Below, piece by piece: positions 10,456 through 18,837 of a stretch of DNA of 64,000 nt. The stretch comes from Deltaproteobacteria bacterium (GTDB lineage: Bacteria; Myxococcota_A; Polyangia; Haliangiales; JADYYK01). The stretch spans positions 124,001 through 188,000 of the forward strand of contig JADYYK010000167.1 in NCBI GenBank assembly GCA_020853705.1. The letters are read 5' to 3'. Both the position numbers and the translations under genes were made by a program. The notes beneath the pieces are model-generated. The model was not told where the DNA came from. It made no database searches and saw only the letters and a program-made list of their open reading frames with translations. Numbering within the stretch: position 1 is the first letter of the stretch; each line of letters starts with the position of its first letter.

Positions 10456-12111
10456 TCAGCCGTCGGACGCCTTGATGTCCTTGCGCTCGTCGATGACCAG
10501 CAGGACGCGGGGGCCGCGAGCGCTGACGGCGGCGATGATGGCGGCGGTGCGCGCGGCCTCGTCGGTCAGGACGACGCGGCTGACCTCGAGGCCGGACGCG
10601 GTCAGCTGCTGGGTCAGGGCGTCGTCGCCCAGCTGGGGCAGGCGGATGCCCCCGGTCATCTCGGAGCGCCGGTTGACCAGGATGACGTGCAGGACGTCGC
10701 GGCCGCGGATGCCGTTCTCCATCACGCCGAGGATCTCGGAGTGGTAGTAGTTGCTGTCGCCGATGACGGCGATGGCCAGCGGGCGGCCGGGGTTGTCGGC
10801 GATGCGGTCGGCACGCGCCAGGGCGGCGGCGGCGGGAGCGGCGCTGCCCATGTGCCACTTGACGTCGACCAGGCCCTCGCCGATGCCGAGCACGCCGGTG
10901 TTGCCAGGGTCGGCGACCACGATCGACGGGCGCCCCAGGCGGGCGGCCTCGACGCGCAGGGTGCTGAGCAGCTGGCGGCGCGGGTCGCGCTCGGGGAAGC
11001 GCTTCATGTCGCCGCGCGCGGCCTGGAAGGCGTCGGCCCAGGGCCGATCGTCGAGCGCCTGCGCGGGCAGCTCGGCCAGCGCGCCGGCGACGTCGAGCGC
11101 GGGGGCGTCGCTGCGGCTGCGCTCGCCGGTGGGGGCGGACATCGCGATGTCGTCGAGCACCAGGTCGACCGCGCCGCCGCCGGTGATGACCTGCGAGTGC
11201 AGGGTGGCGCGGGTGCCGGGGCCAGCGGTGGCGGCCAGGAAGGCGATCCAGGGGCCCAGGTAGGCCTGCGACTCCTCCAGGATGTGGACCTCCTGCAGGG
11301 CGCCCAGGAAGTCGAGGATGGCGGGGATGGGCGGCGGATAGGCGGCGCCCAGGCGCAGCGAGGCCAGGCCGCGCGCGCGGGCGGCCGAGGCGGCGACGCG
11401 ACCGAGCTGGCCGGCCACGATGACACCGCGGCGCGCGCCCTTGGGGAGGTCGGCGGCGGCCAGGTGCGACAGTGACGGGAAGCTGCGCTCGTGGGCCTCG
11501 ATGCGCTGATCGAGGTGCGTCGCCCAGGTCGCGGCGGTGACCACGATGGGGGCGCCGGGCAGGAAGAAGCGTGCCTCGTCGGCGGGCACGTCGGGCGGCG
11601 CCAGCGGGACCTCGCCGTCGTCGTCGAGCACGCGCCCGGCGATGCGCACCACCACCGGGGAGCGCATGGCCTCCGACAGGCGATAGGCGTAGCGGGTCAG
11701 GGCGTAACACTCGGCGGGATCGCCGGGCTCGAGCAGCGGCAGGTTGCTCAGCGAGGCCAGCGCGGCGCGGTTGTCCTGGGCGTTCTGCGACGATTTCGGC
11801 AGCGGATCCAGCCCCTCGATGAGGACCATGCCGGAGCGCAGCAGCGAGTGCGCGGCGCCGGTGGCCAGGCCGTCGAGGGCGACGTTGATGCCGACGTGCT
11901 TGCACAGGAAGGCGGTGCGGTGGCCCTCGAGCAGCGCGCCGGCCAGCGCCATGGTGACGCCGACGTGCTCGGACACCGAGAACTCGTGCTGCGGGGCCTT
12001 GCCGCGATCGAGATCGATCTCGAGGTGCGTCAGCGGCGAGCCCGGGAACGACCAGGCGGCGCGGACGCCGGCATCGACGAGGGCGCGGGCGATGGCATCG
12101 GCTCCGGTCAT
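10456..12111 (-). CDS. IorA-like thiamine-diphosphate 2-oxoacid oxidoreductase subunit without the ferredoxin domain
   Basis: The 551-residue protein aligns in order with indolepyruvate:ferredoxin oxidoreductase alpha subunits. Residues 1-60 carry the activating Glu (SEHVG, E48) and CKHVGINVA matches the conserved MKHVGLNVA. The ThDP/Mg block GDSNYYHSEI (about 447) is followed by NRRSEMTGG. Family members normally end in a domain with eight Cys binding two [4Fe-4S] clusters. This protein stops right after the ThDP domain and has no such Cys clusters. No iorB (gamma) gene is nearby. Its ATG overlaps the stop of the tiny four-Cys gene upstream (ATGA). The substrate is unknown; an aryl- or branched-chain 2-oxoacid is a guess from the family. 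Confidence 0.8.
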   Translation of the reverse strand: MTGADAIARALVDAGVRAAWSFPGSPLTHLEIDLDRGKAPQHEFSVSEHVGVTMALAGALLEGHRTAFLCKHVGINVALDGLATGAAHSLLRSGMVLIEGLDPLPKSSQNAQDNRAALASLSNLPLLEPGDPAECYALTRYAYRLSEAMRSPVVVRIAGRVLDDDGEVPLAPPDVPADEARFFLPGAPIVVTAATWATHLDQRIEAHERSFPSLSHLAAADLPKGARRGVIVAGQLGRVAASAARARGLASLRLGAAYPPPIPAILDFLGALQEVHILEESQAYLGPWIAFLAATAGPGTRATLHSQVITGGGAVDLVLDDIAMSAPTGERSRSDAPALDVAGALAELPAQALDDRPWADAFQAARGDMKRFPERDPRRQLLSTLRVEAARLGRPSIVVADPGNTGVLGIGEGLVDVKWHMGSAAPAAAALARADRIADNPGRPLAIAVIGDSNYYHSEILGVMENGIRGRDVLHVILVNRRSEMTGGIRLPQLGDDALTQQLTASGLEVSRVVLTDEAARTAAIIAAVSARGPRVLLVIDERKDIKASDG

Positions 12112-12320
12112 GCGAGTTCGAACTCCTTGCAGAACAGCAGCCAGCGCATGTCGTCGCGGGCGACGGTGGCGTCACGGTGCGCGCCGCCGGGCAGGCCGCC
12201 CGGCCACTCGTGCGCGCAGCTGTCGGTGCCCGGGTCGTGGTAGACGCAGGCCTCGCAGGTGAAGCGGAACGCCAGCGCGGCGCGCTCGTCTGCGAAGTGG
12301 GCGTCCACGGCGACCTTCAT
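12108..12320 (-). CDS. 70-residue four-cysteine protein, coupled to the IorA-like gene
   Basis: The sequence is compact with four Cys (C22, C25, C35, C64; CxxC-x9-C-x28-C) and several His, which suggests a zinc site or an iron-sulfur cluster. I do not recognise a named family. The stop overlaps the start of the IorA-like gene, so the two are made together. That partner lacks its usual ferredoxin domain, so this protein could be the missing electron carrier; this is inference. A TATGTT box seven bases before the ATG suggests a leaderless transcript. It diverges from the Hsp33 gene with 67 bases between. Confidence 0.7.
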   Translation of the reverse strand: MKVAVDAHFADERAALAFRFTCEACVYHDPGTDSCAHEWPGGLPGGAHRDATVARDDMRWLLFCKEFELA

Positions 12321-12387
12321 GGCGCGCAACATACCTCGGATCATCGCCTGGCGCAGATCCCGAGCGTTTCGCGATAACATCGGGGCA

Positions 12388-13293
12388 GTGCTGGACGACC
12401 ACATGATCCGCGCCGTGACCGCCGACGGGGCGCTGCGCGTGATCGCCTGCGTGACCACCGCGACCGCGCGCGAGGGCTCGCGGCGGCATGGCTGTGTCGG
12501 CGCCGCCTCGGTGGCGCTGGGCCGCGGGTTGACCGCGGGCCTCATGCTGGCGACGCTGACCAAGGGCGGCGAGAAGGTGCAGCTGCAGATCCTGGGCGAT
12601 GGCCCCCTGGGCGGCGTCACCGTCAGCGCCACCGACGCCGGCGACGCCCGCGGCTACGTGCACAAGGCGACGGTGTTCGCGGCCGCTGGCGGCGAACAGC
12701 GGGTGCGGCTGGCCGACGCCATGGGGCGCGCCGGCGCGGTCAACGTGCTGCGCGATCTCGGCATGAAGGAGCAGTACACCGGGCAGTGCCCACTGGTGAC
12801 CGGCGAGATCGACGAGGACGTCGAGGCCTACCTGCGCGTGTCGGAGCAGATCACCAGCGCCATGGGCTGCGAGGTCGTGCTGTCGGACGCCTTCGAGATC
12901 CGCGTCTCGGCGGGCGTGCTGGTGCAGACGCTGCCGGGGCGCGACGCCGAGGCGCGCGTGCGCGAGGTGCAGCACCGGCTGCGCACCGGCGCGCTGTTCG
13001 AGGCGCTGCGCGGCGAGGCCACCGCCGAGGACGTCGCGCGTGAGCTGCTCGGCATGCCGGGCGCCGAGCTGGATGTGCTGGATTTGCGGCCGGTGCGCTT
13101 CAAGTGCACCTGCTCGCAGGAACGGGTGACCGCGATGCTGGGCTTGCTGGGACCGGACGAGCTGGCCGAGATGATCTCGGAGGGCAAGGACGCCGAGGTG
13201 TTCTGCAACTTCTGCAACGAGCGCTATGTGGCGTCGCAGGAGCGCCTGCGCCGGATTCGTGACGAGCTGACGCGCTCGCACGGGCAGGCCTGA
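12388..13293 (+). CDS. hslO: Hsp33 redox-regulated holdase chaperone
   Basis: The protein matches Hsp33 over its full length: MIRAVTADGALRVIACVTT at the N-terminus, TGQCPLVTGEI in the middle, and the C-terminal redox switch with FKCTCSQERV (C240, C242) and FCNFCNERY (C273, C276), the four Cys that hold zinc when reduced. On oxidation such proteins release zinc and bind unfolding proteins in the cytoplasm. Several starts exist; I chose GTG 12388 because VLDDHMIRAVTADG aligns with the family N-terminus, while ATG 12403 is the alternative. The stop overlaps the PsuG start (TGATG). Confidence 0.92.
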   Translation: MLDDHMIRAVTADGALRVIACVTTATAREGSRRHGCVGAASVALGRGLTAGLMLATLTKGGEKVQLQILGDGPLGGVTVSATDAGDARGYVHKATVFAAAGGEQRVRLADAMGRAGAVNVLRDLGMKEQYTGQCPLVTGEIDEDVEAYLRVSEQITSAMGCEVVLSDAFEIRVSAGVLVQTLPGRDAEARVREVQHRLRTGALFEALRGEATAEDVARELLGMPGAELDVLDLRPVRFKCTCSQERVTAMLGLLGPDELAEMISEGKDAEVFCNFCNERYVASQERLRRIRDELTRSHGQA

Positions 13294-14252
13294 TGACGGC
13301 GGTGGCGGGCTTGACCGGGCTCCGGATCGCGACCGAGATCGCCAGCGCGGTGGCGGCGGGCGGGCCGGTGGTCGCGCTGGAGTCGACCATCGTGGCGCAC
13401 GGGCTGCCCTTCCCGGACAACCTGGAGGTCGCGCGCGCGTGCGAGGCGGCGGTGCGCGCGGCGGGCGCGCTGCCGGCCACGGTGGCGGTGGTCGCGGGGG
13501 AGGTCGTGGTCGGGCTGGCGGCGGCGGAGCTGGAGGCGCTGGCGCGGCGCGGTCGCGAGGTGCCCAAGGTGGGCGCCGCGGATCTGGCGGTGGCGGTCGG
13601 CCTCAGCGGCGACGGCGCGACCACGGTGAGCGCGACGACCTGGGCCGCGGCGCGCGCCGGCATTCGCGTGTTCGCGACCGGTGGCATCGGCGGCGTGCAT
13701 CGCGGCGACGACGCCGACGTGTCGAGCGATCTGCGCGTGATGGCCGACGAGCAGGTCTGCGTGGTCAGCGCGGGCGCCAAGGCGATCCTGGATCTGCCGC
13801 GGACGCTGGAGCGGCTGGAGACCCTGGGAGTGCTGGTGCTGGGCTTCGGCTGTGCGGAGTTTCCGGCGTTCTATACCCGCTCGTCGGGGCTGCCGCTCGA
13901 GCACCATGTCGACACTCCGTCGCAGGTGGCGCGCGTGCTGGATGCGCGCTGGCGGCGGCTGGGCATGAAGGGCGGCGTGCTGCTGGCCAACCCGATCCCG
14001 GAGGCCGCGGCGCTGGACCGGGCGGAGATCGACGCCGCCATCGAGGCCGCGCTGGAGGCGGCCAGTCAGGGTGGTGTCAAGGGCAAGGCGCTGACGCCGT
14101 TCCTGCTGGCCGAGCTGGCGCGCACCACCGGGTCGCGCAGCGTGGTCGCCAACCGCGCGCTGGCGGTGCACAACTGCAGCGTCGCGGGGGCGGTGGCCAG
14201 CGAGCTCGGCAAGCTGGCGCTGCTGGCCAGGAAGGCGAAGCTGTCGCGGTGA
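13293..14252 (+). CDS. psuG: Pseudouridine-5'-phosphate glycosidase
   Basis: The 319-residue protein splits (reversibly) pseudouridine 5'-phosphate into uracil and ribose 5-phosphate in the cytoplasm. It has ESTIVAHGLPFPDN near the N-terminus (E30, metal/catalytic region), VPKVGAADL and VSAGAKAILDLPRTLE with the Schiff-base Lys (K163). EFPAFYTRSSGLPLEHHVD and the C-terminal block SVVANRALAVHNCSVAGAVA are also typical. Length is normal. Its ATG overlaps the Hsp33 stop and its own stop overlaps the following HAD gene, so the three are translationally coupled. The usual partner, the pseudouridine kinase PsuK, is not in the window. Confidence 0.95.
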   Translation: MTAVAGLTGLRIATEIASAVAAGGPVVALESTIVAHGLPFPDNLEVARACEAAVRAAGALPATVAVVAGEVVVGLAAAELEALARRGREVPKVGAADLAVAVGLSGDGATTVSATTWAAARAGIRVFATGGIGGVHRGDDADVSSDLRVMADEQVCVVSAGAKAILDLPRTLERLETLGVLVLGFGCAEFPAFYTRSSGLPLEHHVDTPSQVARVLDARWRRLGMKGGVLLANPIPEAAALDRAEIDAAIEAALEAASQGGVKGKALTPFLLAELARTTGSRSVVANRALAVHNCSVAGAVASELGKLALLARKAKLSR

Positions 14253-14977
14253 AGCTGCGCGCGGTGACCTTCGACTTCGGCTGGACGCTGGCGGAGCTCG
14301 ACACCGTGATGCTGGCGGGGCGGCTGGTCGAGATCGGCGCCGTGTCAGGTGGCGCGGCCGAGGTCGAGGCGCTGGCGGGGCGGCTGGACGCGGGGGGCGC
14401 CGACGCCGTGCGCGCGTACAGCATGGCCATCAAGGCGGGGCATGGCGGCCATCCCTGGAAGCTCTTGATGACGCACCTGCTGGGCGGCGCGGGCGTGACG
14501 GCCGGGGAGGTGGCGCGGGCGGTCGACTTCCTGTGGCAGCAGCAGCCGACGCGGAACCTGTGGCGGCGCCCGGTCCCGGGCATGATCGAGCTGGTGCAGG
14601 AGCTGCGCGGGTGCGGCGTGCCGGTGGGGGTGATCTCGAACTCGGAGGGTCACCTGGCCGAGCTGGCGCGCGAGCTCGGCTGGCTGCAGCTGTTCGATGC
14701 GTTCGCGGACTCGGGCAAGCTGGGCATGGAGAAGCCGGGGCGCGAGATCTTCGAGTGGACCGCGGAGCGGCTGGGCGTGAAGGTGGCCGAGACGGTGCAC
14801 GTGGGCGACGCCTGGGCGGCGGATGTCGAGGGCGCGCTGGGGGCGGGGGCGCACGCGGTGTGGTTCGGGGGCGACGCCGAGGCCGAGGGCCGGGTGGTGC
14901 CGGAGCGGGTCAGGGTGTGCAGGGACGCGCCGGCGGTGCGGCGGGTCCTGGTGGGGTGGGGCGTGATCGAGGGGTAG
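14249..14977 (+). CDS. HAD-superfamily hydrolase, coupled to psuG
   Basis: The 242-residue protein carries the HAD motifs: I DFGWTL (about residues 9-14), II VISNSEG, III a Lys in EKPGREIFEW, and IV VGDAWAADVEGA. In motif I the first Asp nucleophile is present but the second Asp, the usual acid/base of phosphatases, is Gly, a variant also found in other HAD clades. The GTG start at 14249 overlaps the psuG stop (GTGA). Human HDHD1 is a HAD that dephosphorylates pseudouridine 5'-phosphate, so a role around the same metabolite is plausible; this is inference from neighbourhood. The upstream in-frame extension lies inside psuG and was rejected. Confidence 0.85.
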   Translation: MKLRAVTFDFGWTLAELDTVMLAGRLVEIGAVSGGAAEVEALAGRLDAGGADAVRAYSMAIKAGHGGHPWKLLMTHLLGGAGVTAGEVARAVDFLWQQQPTRNLWRRPVPGMIELVQELRGCGVPVGVISNSEGHLAELARELGWLQLFDAFADSGKLGMEKPGREIFEWTAERLGVKVAETVHVGDAWAADVEGALGAGAHAVWFGGDAEAEGRVVPERVRVCRDAPAVRRVLVGWGVIEG

Positions 14978-15002
14978 CAAGCCGGAAACCGGGCGCCGGA
15001 CG

Positions 15003-15050
15003 AACAGGCGACAGGCGACAGGGGACAGGCGACAGGCGACAGGCAACAGG
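15003..15050. repeat. Heptanucleotide tandem repeat in a second convergent spacer
   Basis: About seven 7-base units (AACAGGC, GACAGGC, GACAGGG, GACAGGC three times, AACAGG) fill the spacer between the HAD gene and the convergent gene at 15063-16211. It is the same unit as at 9575-9609. Confidence 0.88.
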
Positions 15051-15062
15051 AATGAAGAGGGA

Positions 15063-16211
15063 TCAGCGGGGGCGGCGAGCACGAGCAGGAGCAGGAGCAC
15101 TAGTACGAGTACGAGTACGAGTACGAGCACGAGCACGGGTGGCGAGGGCGAGGCCGAGGGCGGCGAGGCTGAAGAGGGCGAGGATGGGCTGGCTGGTGCT
15201 GCGCTTGCCGGTGTTGCAGGCGCACGAGCCGTCGGGGTCGTCGCCGGGGGGCATGCCGCTGTCGTCGCTGGCGGGGGCGCCGTCGGTGGTGGTGATGGCG
15301 GCGTCGGGCAGGCCGCCGTCGGGGCTGGGGCCGCCGCCGAGGCAGAGCGAGCGGTGCACCGGGCGCCGGTTGGCGCAGCTGGTCGGGGTCGCGCAGGCGG
15401 GCTCGCTCAGCGCGGGTGGGCGGGTGCCGCTGCCGATCTCGCCCAGCATGGGGAAGGCGAGCGCGACCGCGGTGCCATAGTCGGGGCTGGTGGGAAACTC
15501 GATCCAGCCGAAGACCTTCTCCTGGTACGGCGCTGCGGCGCCCGAGGTCGGCTGCCAGGGGCCGCGGGTCGCGCTGTAGATCGGGTTGGTCGGGTTGTTC
15601 TTGTAGGCCAGGCCGTTGTAGGCCCAGGTCGCGGTGTACCAGTCCTCGACCAGGTCGGGGTCGTTGTCACCGACGCACTCGGTGGCGCGCCACTTGTCGG
15701 CCAGGATGCGGGTGCCGGTGGCCAGGTTGTAGGTCGGATCGTTGGTGACGCGGATGGGATCGAAGCTGGGCGTGGGATCGGCCACGCGCATGCCGCTGGT
15801 GACCTGGCCGACGCCATAGCCGCAGTCGAAGCTGATGATGGTGCGCGAGGGCTGACCGACCGCGCTGGCGGGCGTGCTGGGGCGGCAGAAGTGCTTCCAG
15901 CCCGACTCCTGGCGCGCGATCCCCTTGAGCAGCTCGCACGGGAAGTGCGGCGCCACCTGCATCGACGGCCGCGGCTTGCCGCAGCCGGAGCCGATGTTGG
16001 GCACGCTGGGGCCACGGGTGCCCCAGGCCGACGGCCCCTTGGAGACGAGGTCGAAGATGGGCTGCCACTCGGCCAGGGTCGGGTTGGTACCTGCAACTGG
16101 GTTGTATTTACAGGTGGGCTCGTCGGCCGGCGTGTAGCTCGGGCAATAGCCCTGCGCGGCCGCGACGCCGCTGGCCAGCGCGACCAGCACCAGCGCCAGA
16201 AGGCGCCTCAC
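15063..16211 (-). CDS. Exported lysozyme-like (SLT-type) protein with a MYXO-CTERM-like tail
   Basis: A signal peptide (MRRLLALVLVALASGVAAAQ) precedes a Cys-rich domain containing GIARQESGWKHF (E102 a candidate catalytic Glu) and DCGYGVGQVTSGM. Together these resemble the ExS and GxxQ blocks of lytic transglycosylase/lysozyme-like enzymes that cut peptidoglycan. A Pro/Asp-rich stalk leads to CACNTG, a hydrophobic segment (QPILALFSLAALGLALA) and an Arg-rich end, the layout of MYXO-CTERM sorting signals. The extreme C-terminus (RTRTRTRT) is encoded by a hexanucleotide repeat. The ATG overlaps the stop of the upstream gene at 16208-17341 by four bases. Enzyme activity is not certain. Confidence 0.78.
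   Translation of the reverse strand: MRRLLALVLVALASGVAAAQGYCPSYTPADEPTCKYNPVAGTNPTLAEWQPIFDLVSKGPSAWGTRGPSVPNIGSGCGKPRPSMQVAPHFPCELLKGIARQESGWKHFCRPSTPASAVGQPSRTIISFDCGYGVGQVTSGMRVADPTPSFDPIRVTNDPTYNLATGTRILADKWRATECVGDNDPDLVEDWYTATWAYNGLAYKNNPTNPIYSATRGPWQPTSGAAAPYQEKVFGWIEFPTSPDYGTAVALAFPMLGEIGSGTRPPALSEPACATPTSCANRRPVHRSLCLGGGPSPDGGLPDAAITTTDGAPASDDSGMPPGDDPDGSCACNTGKRSTSQPILALFSLAALGLALATRARARTRTRTRTSAPAPARARRPR
15075..15137. repeat. Hexanucleotide repeat (GAGCAC/GAGTAC type) at a gene's 3' end
   Basis: Degenerate tandem 6-mers (GAGCAC, GAGCAG, GAGTAC) encode the Arg-Thr and Ala-Pro-Ala-Arg tail of the lysozyme-like protein on the minus strand. A six-base unit keeps the frame when copies are gained or lost. 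Confidence 0.8.
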
Positions 16212-17341
16212 TGGACGAACCCCACCAGCTCGACGCGCTCGCCGGCTGGCATGGCCACGCGCAGGCGCGCGCCGGTGGTCGTGTCGAGCACCCAGGGCAC
16301 CGGGAACTGCTGCTGGGCCCCCGGCGGCGCCCAGCGCAGGAAGCCCAGCCAGCGACCATCCGCCGAGCCCAGCTCGAAGTCGTCCTGCCCGGGCCCGAGC
16401 ACGGTCCGCGCCGCCGCGACCGCGGCCCGCGCGGCCACCCGATCACCTGCGGGAGCGACCCCGTCATCGACCCCTGCGTTGACCCACAGCCGGCCGCCCA
16501 CCATCACGGGCGCCATGCCGTAGTGCGCCGACGACCACAGCCGCGTGCGCGCGCCGGTCGCGATCTCGACGCGCTCGATCACCCACAGCGCGGCGTCGCG
16601 GTCGTCGCGGTCGAGGTACACCAGCGCCCCGCCGTCGACGCGGAAGTCGCGCGCCATCGGGAACACACGCGCGACCTCGCGGACCTGGCCTGCGGCCTTG
16701 CCCGCGCGGGTGACGGCCAGCAGCGCGGCGCCATCGGGGCCGACGCGGTACAGCACGGCCTCGCCCCCGACCACGCCGACCGGCAGCGCCAGCCAGCCCT
16801 GGCCGCGCCACAGCTCGCGGCTCTTGCCGCTGGCGACGTCGATCTCGTCGACCGCCAGCGCGTCCACGCGCACGTCGCGCTCCAGCGCCGGCCCGGCGGC
16901 GCCGCGCGCCACCAGCACCGCGCCGCCTGCGACCACCGGCCAGCTGCCCGAGTAGACCCCGCGCGCCAGCGTGGTGACCTGCCCGCCGGTCAGCCGCACC
17001 AGGTGTGCGGCCCACGAGCCGTCACCGCGCACCCTGTCGACGTCCAGCACCGCGACGACCCCCGCAGGGGTCAGCCGCGCGCGCACCACGGCGTCGCCGT
17101 CGCGCATGCGCAGGCGGCCCAGCTCCTTGCCGGTGGCGTCACCGCCGACCGGCAGGCGCAGCACCCGCGCGACCCCGCTGCCGGGCACGCTGGCCAGCAC
17201 GACCACGTCGGGGCGCGCGCTGCTGGGCGCGGCGTCGCTGACCGGCGTGACCGCGGCGCTGGCCGCGACCGCGGCCACGACCACGACAGCCAGTACCCCA
17301 GGCCCCCGCCACCTCGCCCAGGCACTGCTGCTCGGCTTCAT
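16208..17341 (-). CDS. Exported or membrane-anchored beta-propeller-like protein of unknown function
   Basis: The 377-residue protein has an N-terminal hydrophobic segment (GPGVLAVVVVAAVAASAAV, about 14-32) that is either a signal peptide or an anchor. Repeated short beta units of the kind GxxVLYRV, GALVYLDRD and RLWVNAG suggest a WD40/PQQ-like propeller. It has no obvious catalytic residues. It is the first gene of a unit with the lysozyme-like gene (four-base overlap). A GTGACG-N17-TAGAAT promoter-like pair sits six bases before the ATG. Confidence 0.72.
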   Translation of the reverse strand: MKPSSSAWARWRGPGVLAVVVVAAVAASAAVTPVSDAAPSSARPDVVVLASVPGSGVARVLRLPVGGDATGKELGRLRMRDGDAVVRARLTPAGVVAVLDVDRVRGDGSWAAHLVRLTGGQVTTLARGVYSGSWPVVAGGAVLVARGAAGPALERDVRVDALAVDEIDVASGKSRELWRGQGWLALPVGVVGGEAVLYRVGPDGAALLAVTRAGKAAGQVREVARVFPMARDFRVDGGALVYLDRDDRDAALWVIERVEIATGARTRLWSSAHYGMAPVMVGGRLWVNAGVDDGVAPAGDRVAARAAVAAARTVLGPGQDDFELGSADGRWLGFLRWAPPGAQQQFPVPWVLDTTTGARLRVAMPAGERVELVGFVQ

Positions 17342-17347
17342 CCCGCC

Positions 17348-17376
17348 ATTCTACCGGCGCGACGCGGGTCCGTCAC
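17348..17376 (-). promoter_or_regulatory. Promoter-like -35/-10 placing the start of transcription at the ATG
   Basis: On the minus strand GTGACG (17376-17371), a 17-base spacer and TAGAAT (17353-17348) are followed by only six bases before the ATG at 17341. A transcript from it would have essentially no leader. Confidence 0.5.
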
Positions 17377-17383
17377 CCGGCGC

Positions 17384-18814
17384 CTACCCGGGCACGAAGG
17401 TGCCATGAAAGGTCAGCGGAATGTGGTGGTCGAAGTGCACGCGCGCCAGCGGGCCGGCGGCCAGGTCGCGCCCGTCGAGCACCGCGACGTGGCTGCTGTC
17501 ACTGGCCGGGTCATAGATCAGGGACAGCACCCAGCCGTCGTCCTCGCGGTCCGGGGCGGCGCCGGGGCGTGGCACGAAGATGGGCTCGCTGGGCAGCTGG
17601 CCGCCGCCGGGCTGCCACGACACCTGGTGGTCGCGCTCCAGCTCCAGGCGGGCCAGGCCGTCGGGCAGCCCCGAGCGCGCGGCGGCGGCGGGCGAGGTCT
17701 CGGCGACCCAGGCGACCTCGGCGCGGCGCCCCTCACGCGCCGGGGCCACGCGCGGGAACTCGCACAGCAGGGTGCTGCGCTGTTCGAAGCGCACCCGCGC
17801 GCGGGTGGGGGCGATCCAGGCACGGTGGCAAGTGCCATAGCTGCCGCCGTGGGGCTGCGCGCCGGCGACCGTGCCCAGCCAGGCGTTCGATGCGAAGTCG
17901 GGGTAGCGCACCAGGTCGACCACCAGCTCGTCACCGTGCTCGTGGGCGTTGATGAAGTGCCAGGTGAAGAAGGGTTCGACCGCGAAGCGGGTCACCCGGG
18001 TGGGGTCGTCGATGGGGACGATGATGACCTCGCCGCCCAGCTCGGGGCGCCAGGCCAGGTTCTGCGCCAGCGAGCCGAAACCCATCAGCAGGCGCAGCGC
18101 ACGCAAGCGCAGCGGCGGCAGGAAGAAGAGCAGGTGGCGGTCGGTGGCCACGAAGTCGTGCACCATGGTCATCGGGATGGGCAGCGTCGTGAGCAGGCGC
18201 GTGGTGCCGCCGTGCATGGCGAAGACGTCGAGCTGGCAGCGTCGCCCGTAGCGCACGCCGAAGTTGTAGACCGCGTTGCGCGCGGGCACCGCGTGCGGGT
18301 GCGCCGAGAAGGTCGCCGGGATGACCCCGAGGTCGCGCTCGCCCAGGGTGGACAGATCGTCGGCCGAGAGCTCGGTGGGCAGGCCGGCCTCGAACAGCGC
18401 CAGCACGCGCCCGTCCAGCGCCAGCATCGCGGTGTTGGCGGCGTTCTTGACGCGTGGGAAGAAGCGCCGCAGCCCGGGCGCCACGCTGCCATAGCCGCCA
18501 TACAGCGCGCGCCGGGCGGCGCGCTCCTCGAGCAGCGCCTTGCTTTGCACCAGCTTGACGGCGCCCCTGGCGCGGCCGCCAGCGAAGCGCACCGCGGACA
18601 CCGCGCCGTCGCCGTCGAACCAGTGCGCGTAGGGGCGTCCGAAGCTGGAGAACAGGGCGGGACCGGTGCGATACAGGGTGCCGGCCAGCGCCTCGGGCAG
18701 GCGACCCTCGAGGCGCAGCGGCTCGAAGCCGTGCTCGCGGGTGAGGTCGCGAAACGGGGTGGCCGCGGCAGGTGGGGCCGAGGTGGCCGGGGCGACGGCG
18801 GCAGCGGCGGTCAT
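17384..18814 (-). CDS. Carotenoid oxygenase (carotenoid cleavage dioxygenase / RPE65 family)
   Basis: The 476-residue protein has the four iron-binding His regions of the family in order: FSAHPHAV, MTMVHDFV, FHFINAHEHGDE-type (written here as WHFINAHEHGDE) and the terminal IPLTFHGTFVPG. The family signature LxRxGPxLF...YAHWFDGDGAV is near the N-terminus. Such non-haem iron enzymes cut carotenoid or apocarotenoid double bonds with oxygen. The ATG at 18814 has a GAGGAG ribosome site. It diverges from a TetR gene across an 86-base spacer full of inverted repeats, so repression by that TetR is likely. Confidence 0.92.
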   Translation of the reverse strand: MTAAAAVAPATSAPPAAATPFRDLTREHGFEPLRLEGRLPEALAGTLYRTGPALFSSFGRPYAHWFDGDGAVSAVRFAGGRARGAVKLVQSKALLEERAARRALYGGYGSVAPGLRRFFPRVKNAANTAMLALDGRVLALFEAGLPTELSADDLSTLGERDLGVIPATFSAHPHAVPARNAVYNFGVRYGRRCQLDVFAMHGGTTRLLTTLPIPMTMVHDFVATDRHLLFFLPPLRLRALRLLMGFGSLAQNLAWRPELGGEVIIVPIDDPTRVTRFAVEPFFTWHFINAHEHGDELVVDLVRYPDFASNAWLGTVAGAQPHGGSYGTCHRAWIAPTRARVRFEQRSTLLCEFPRVAPAREGRRAEVAWVAETSPAAAARSGLPDGLARLELERDHQVSWQPGGGQLPSEPIFVPRPGAAPDREDDGWVLSLIYDPASDSSHVAVLDGRDLAAGPLARVHFDHHIPLTFHGTFVPG

Positions 18815-18837
18815 GGTGGACTCCTCATGTGGACGGT

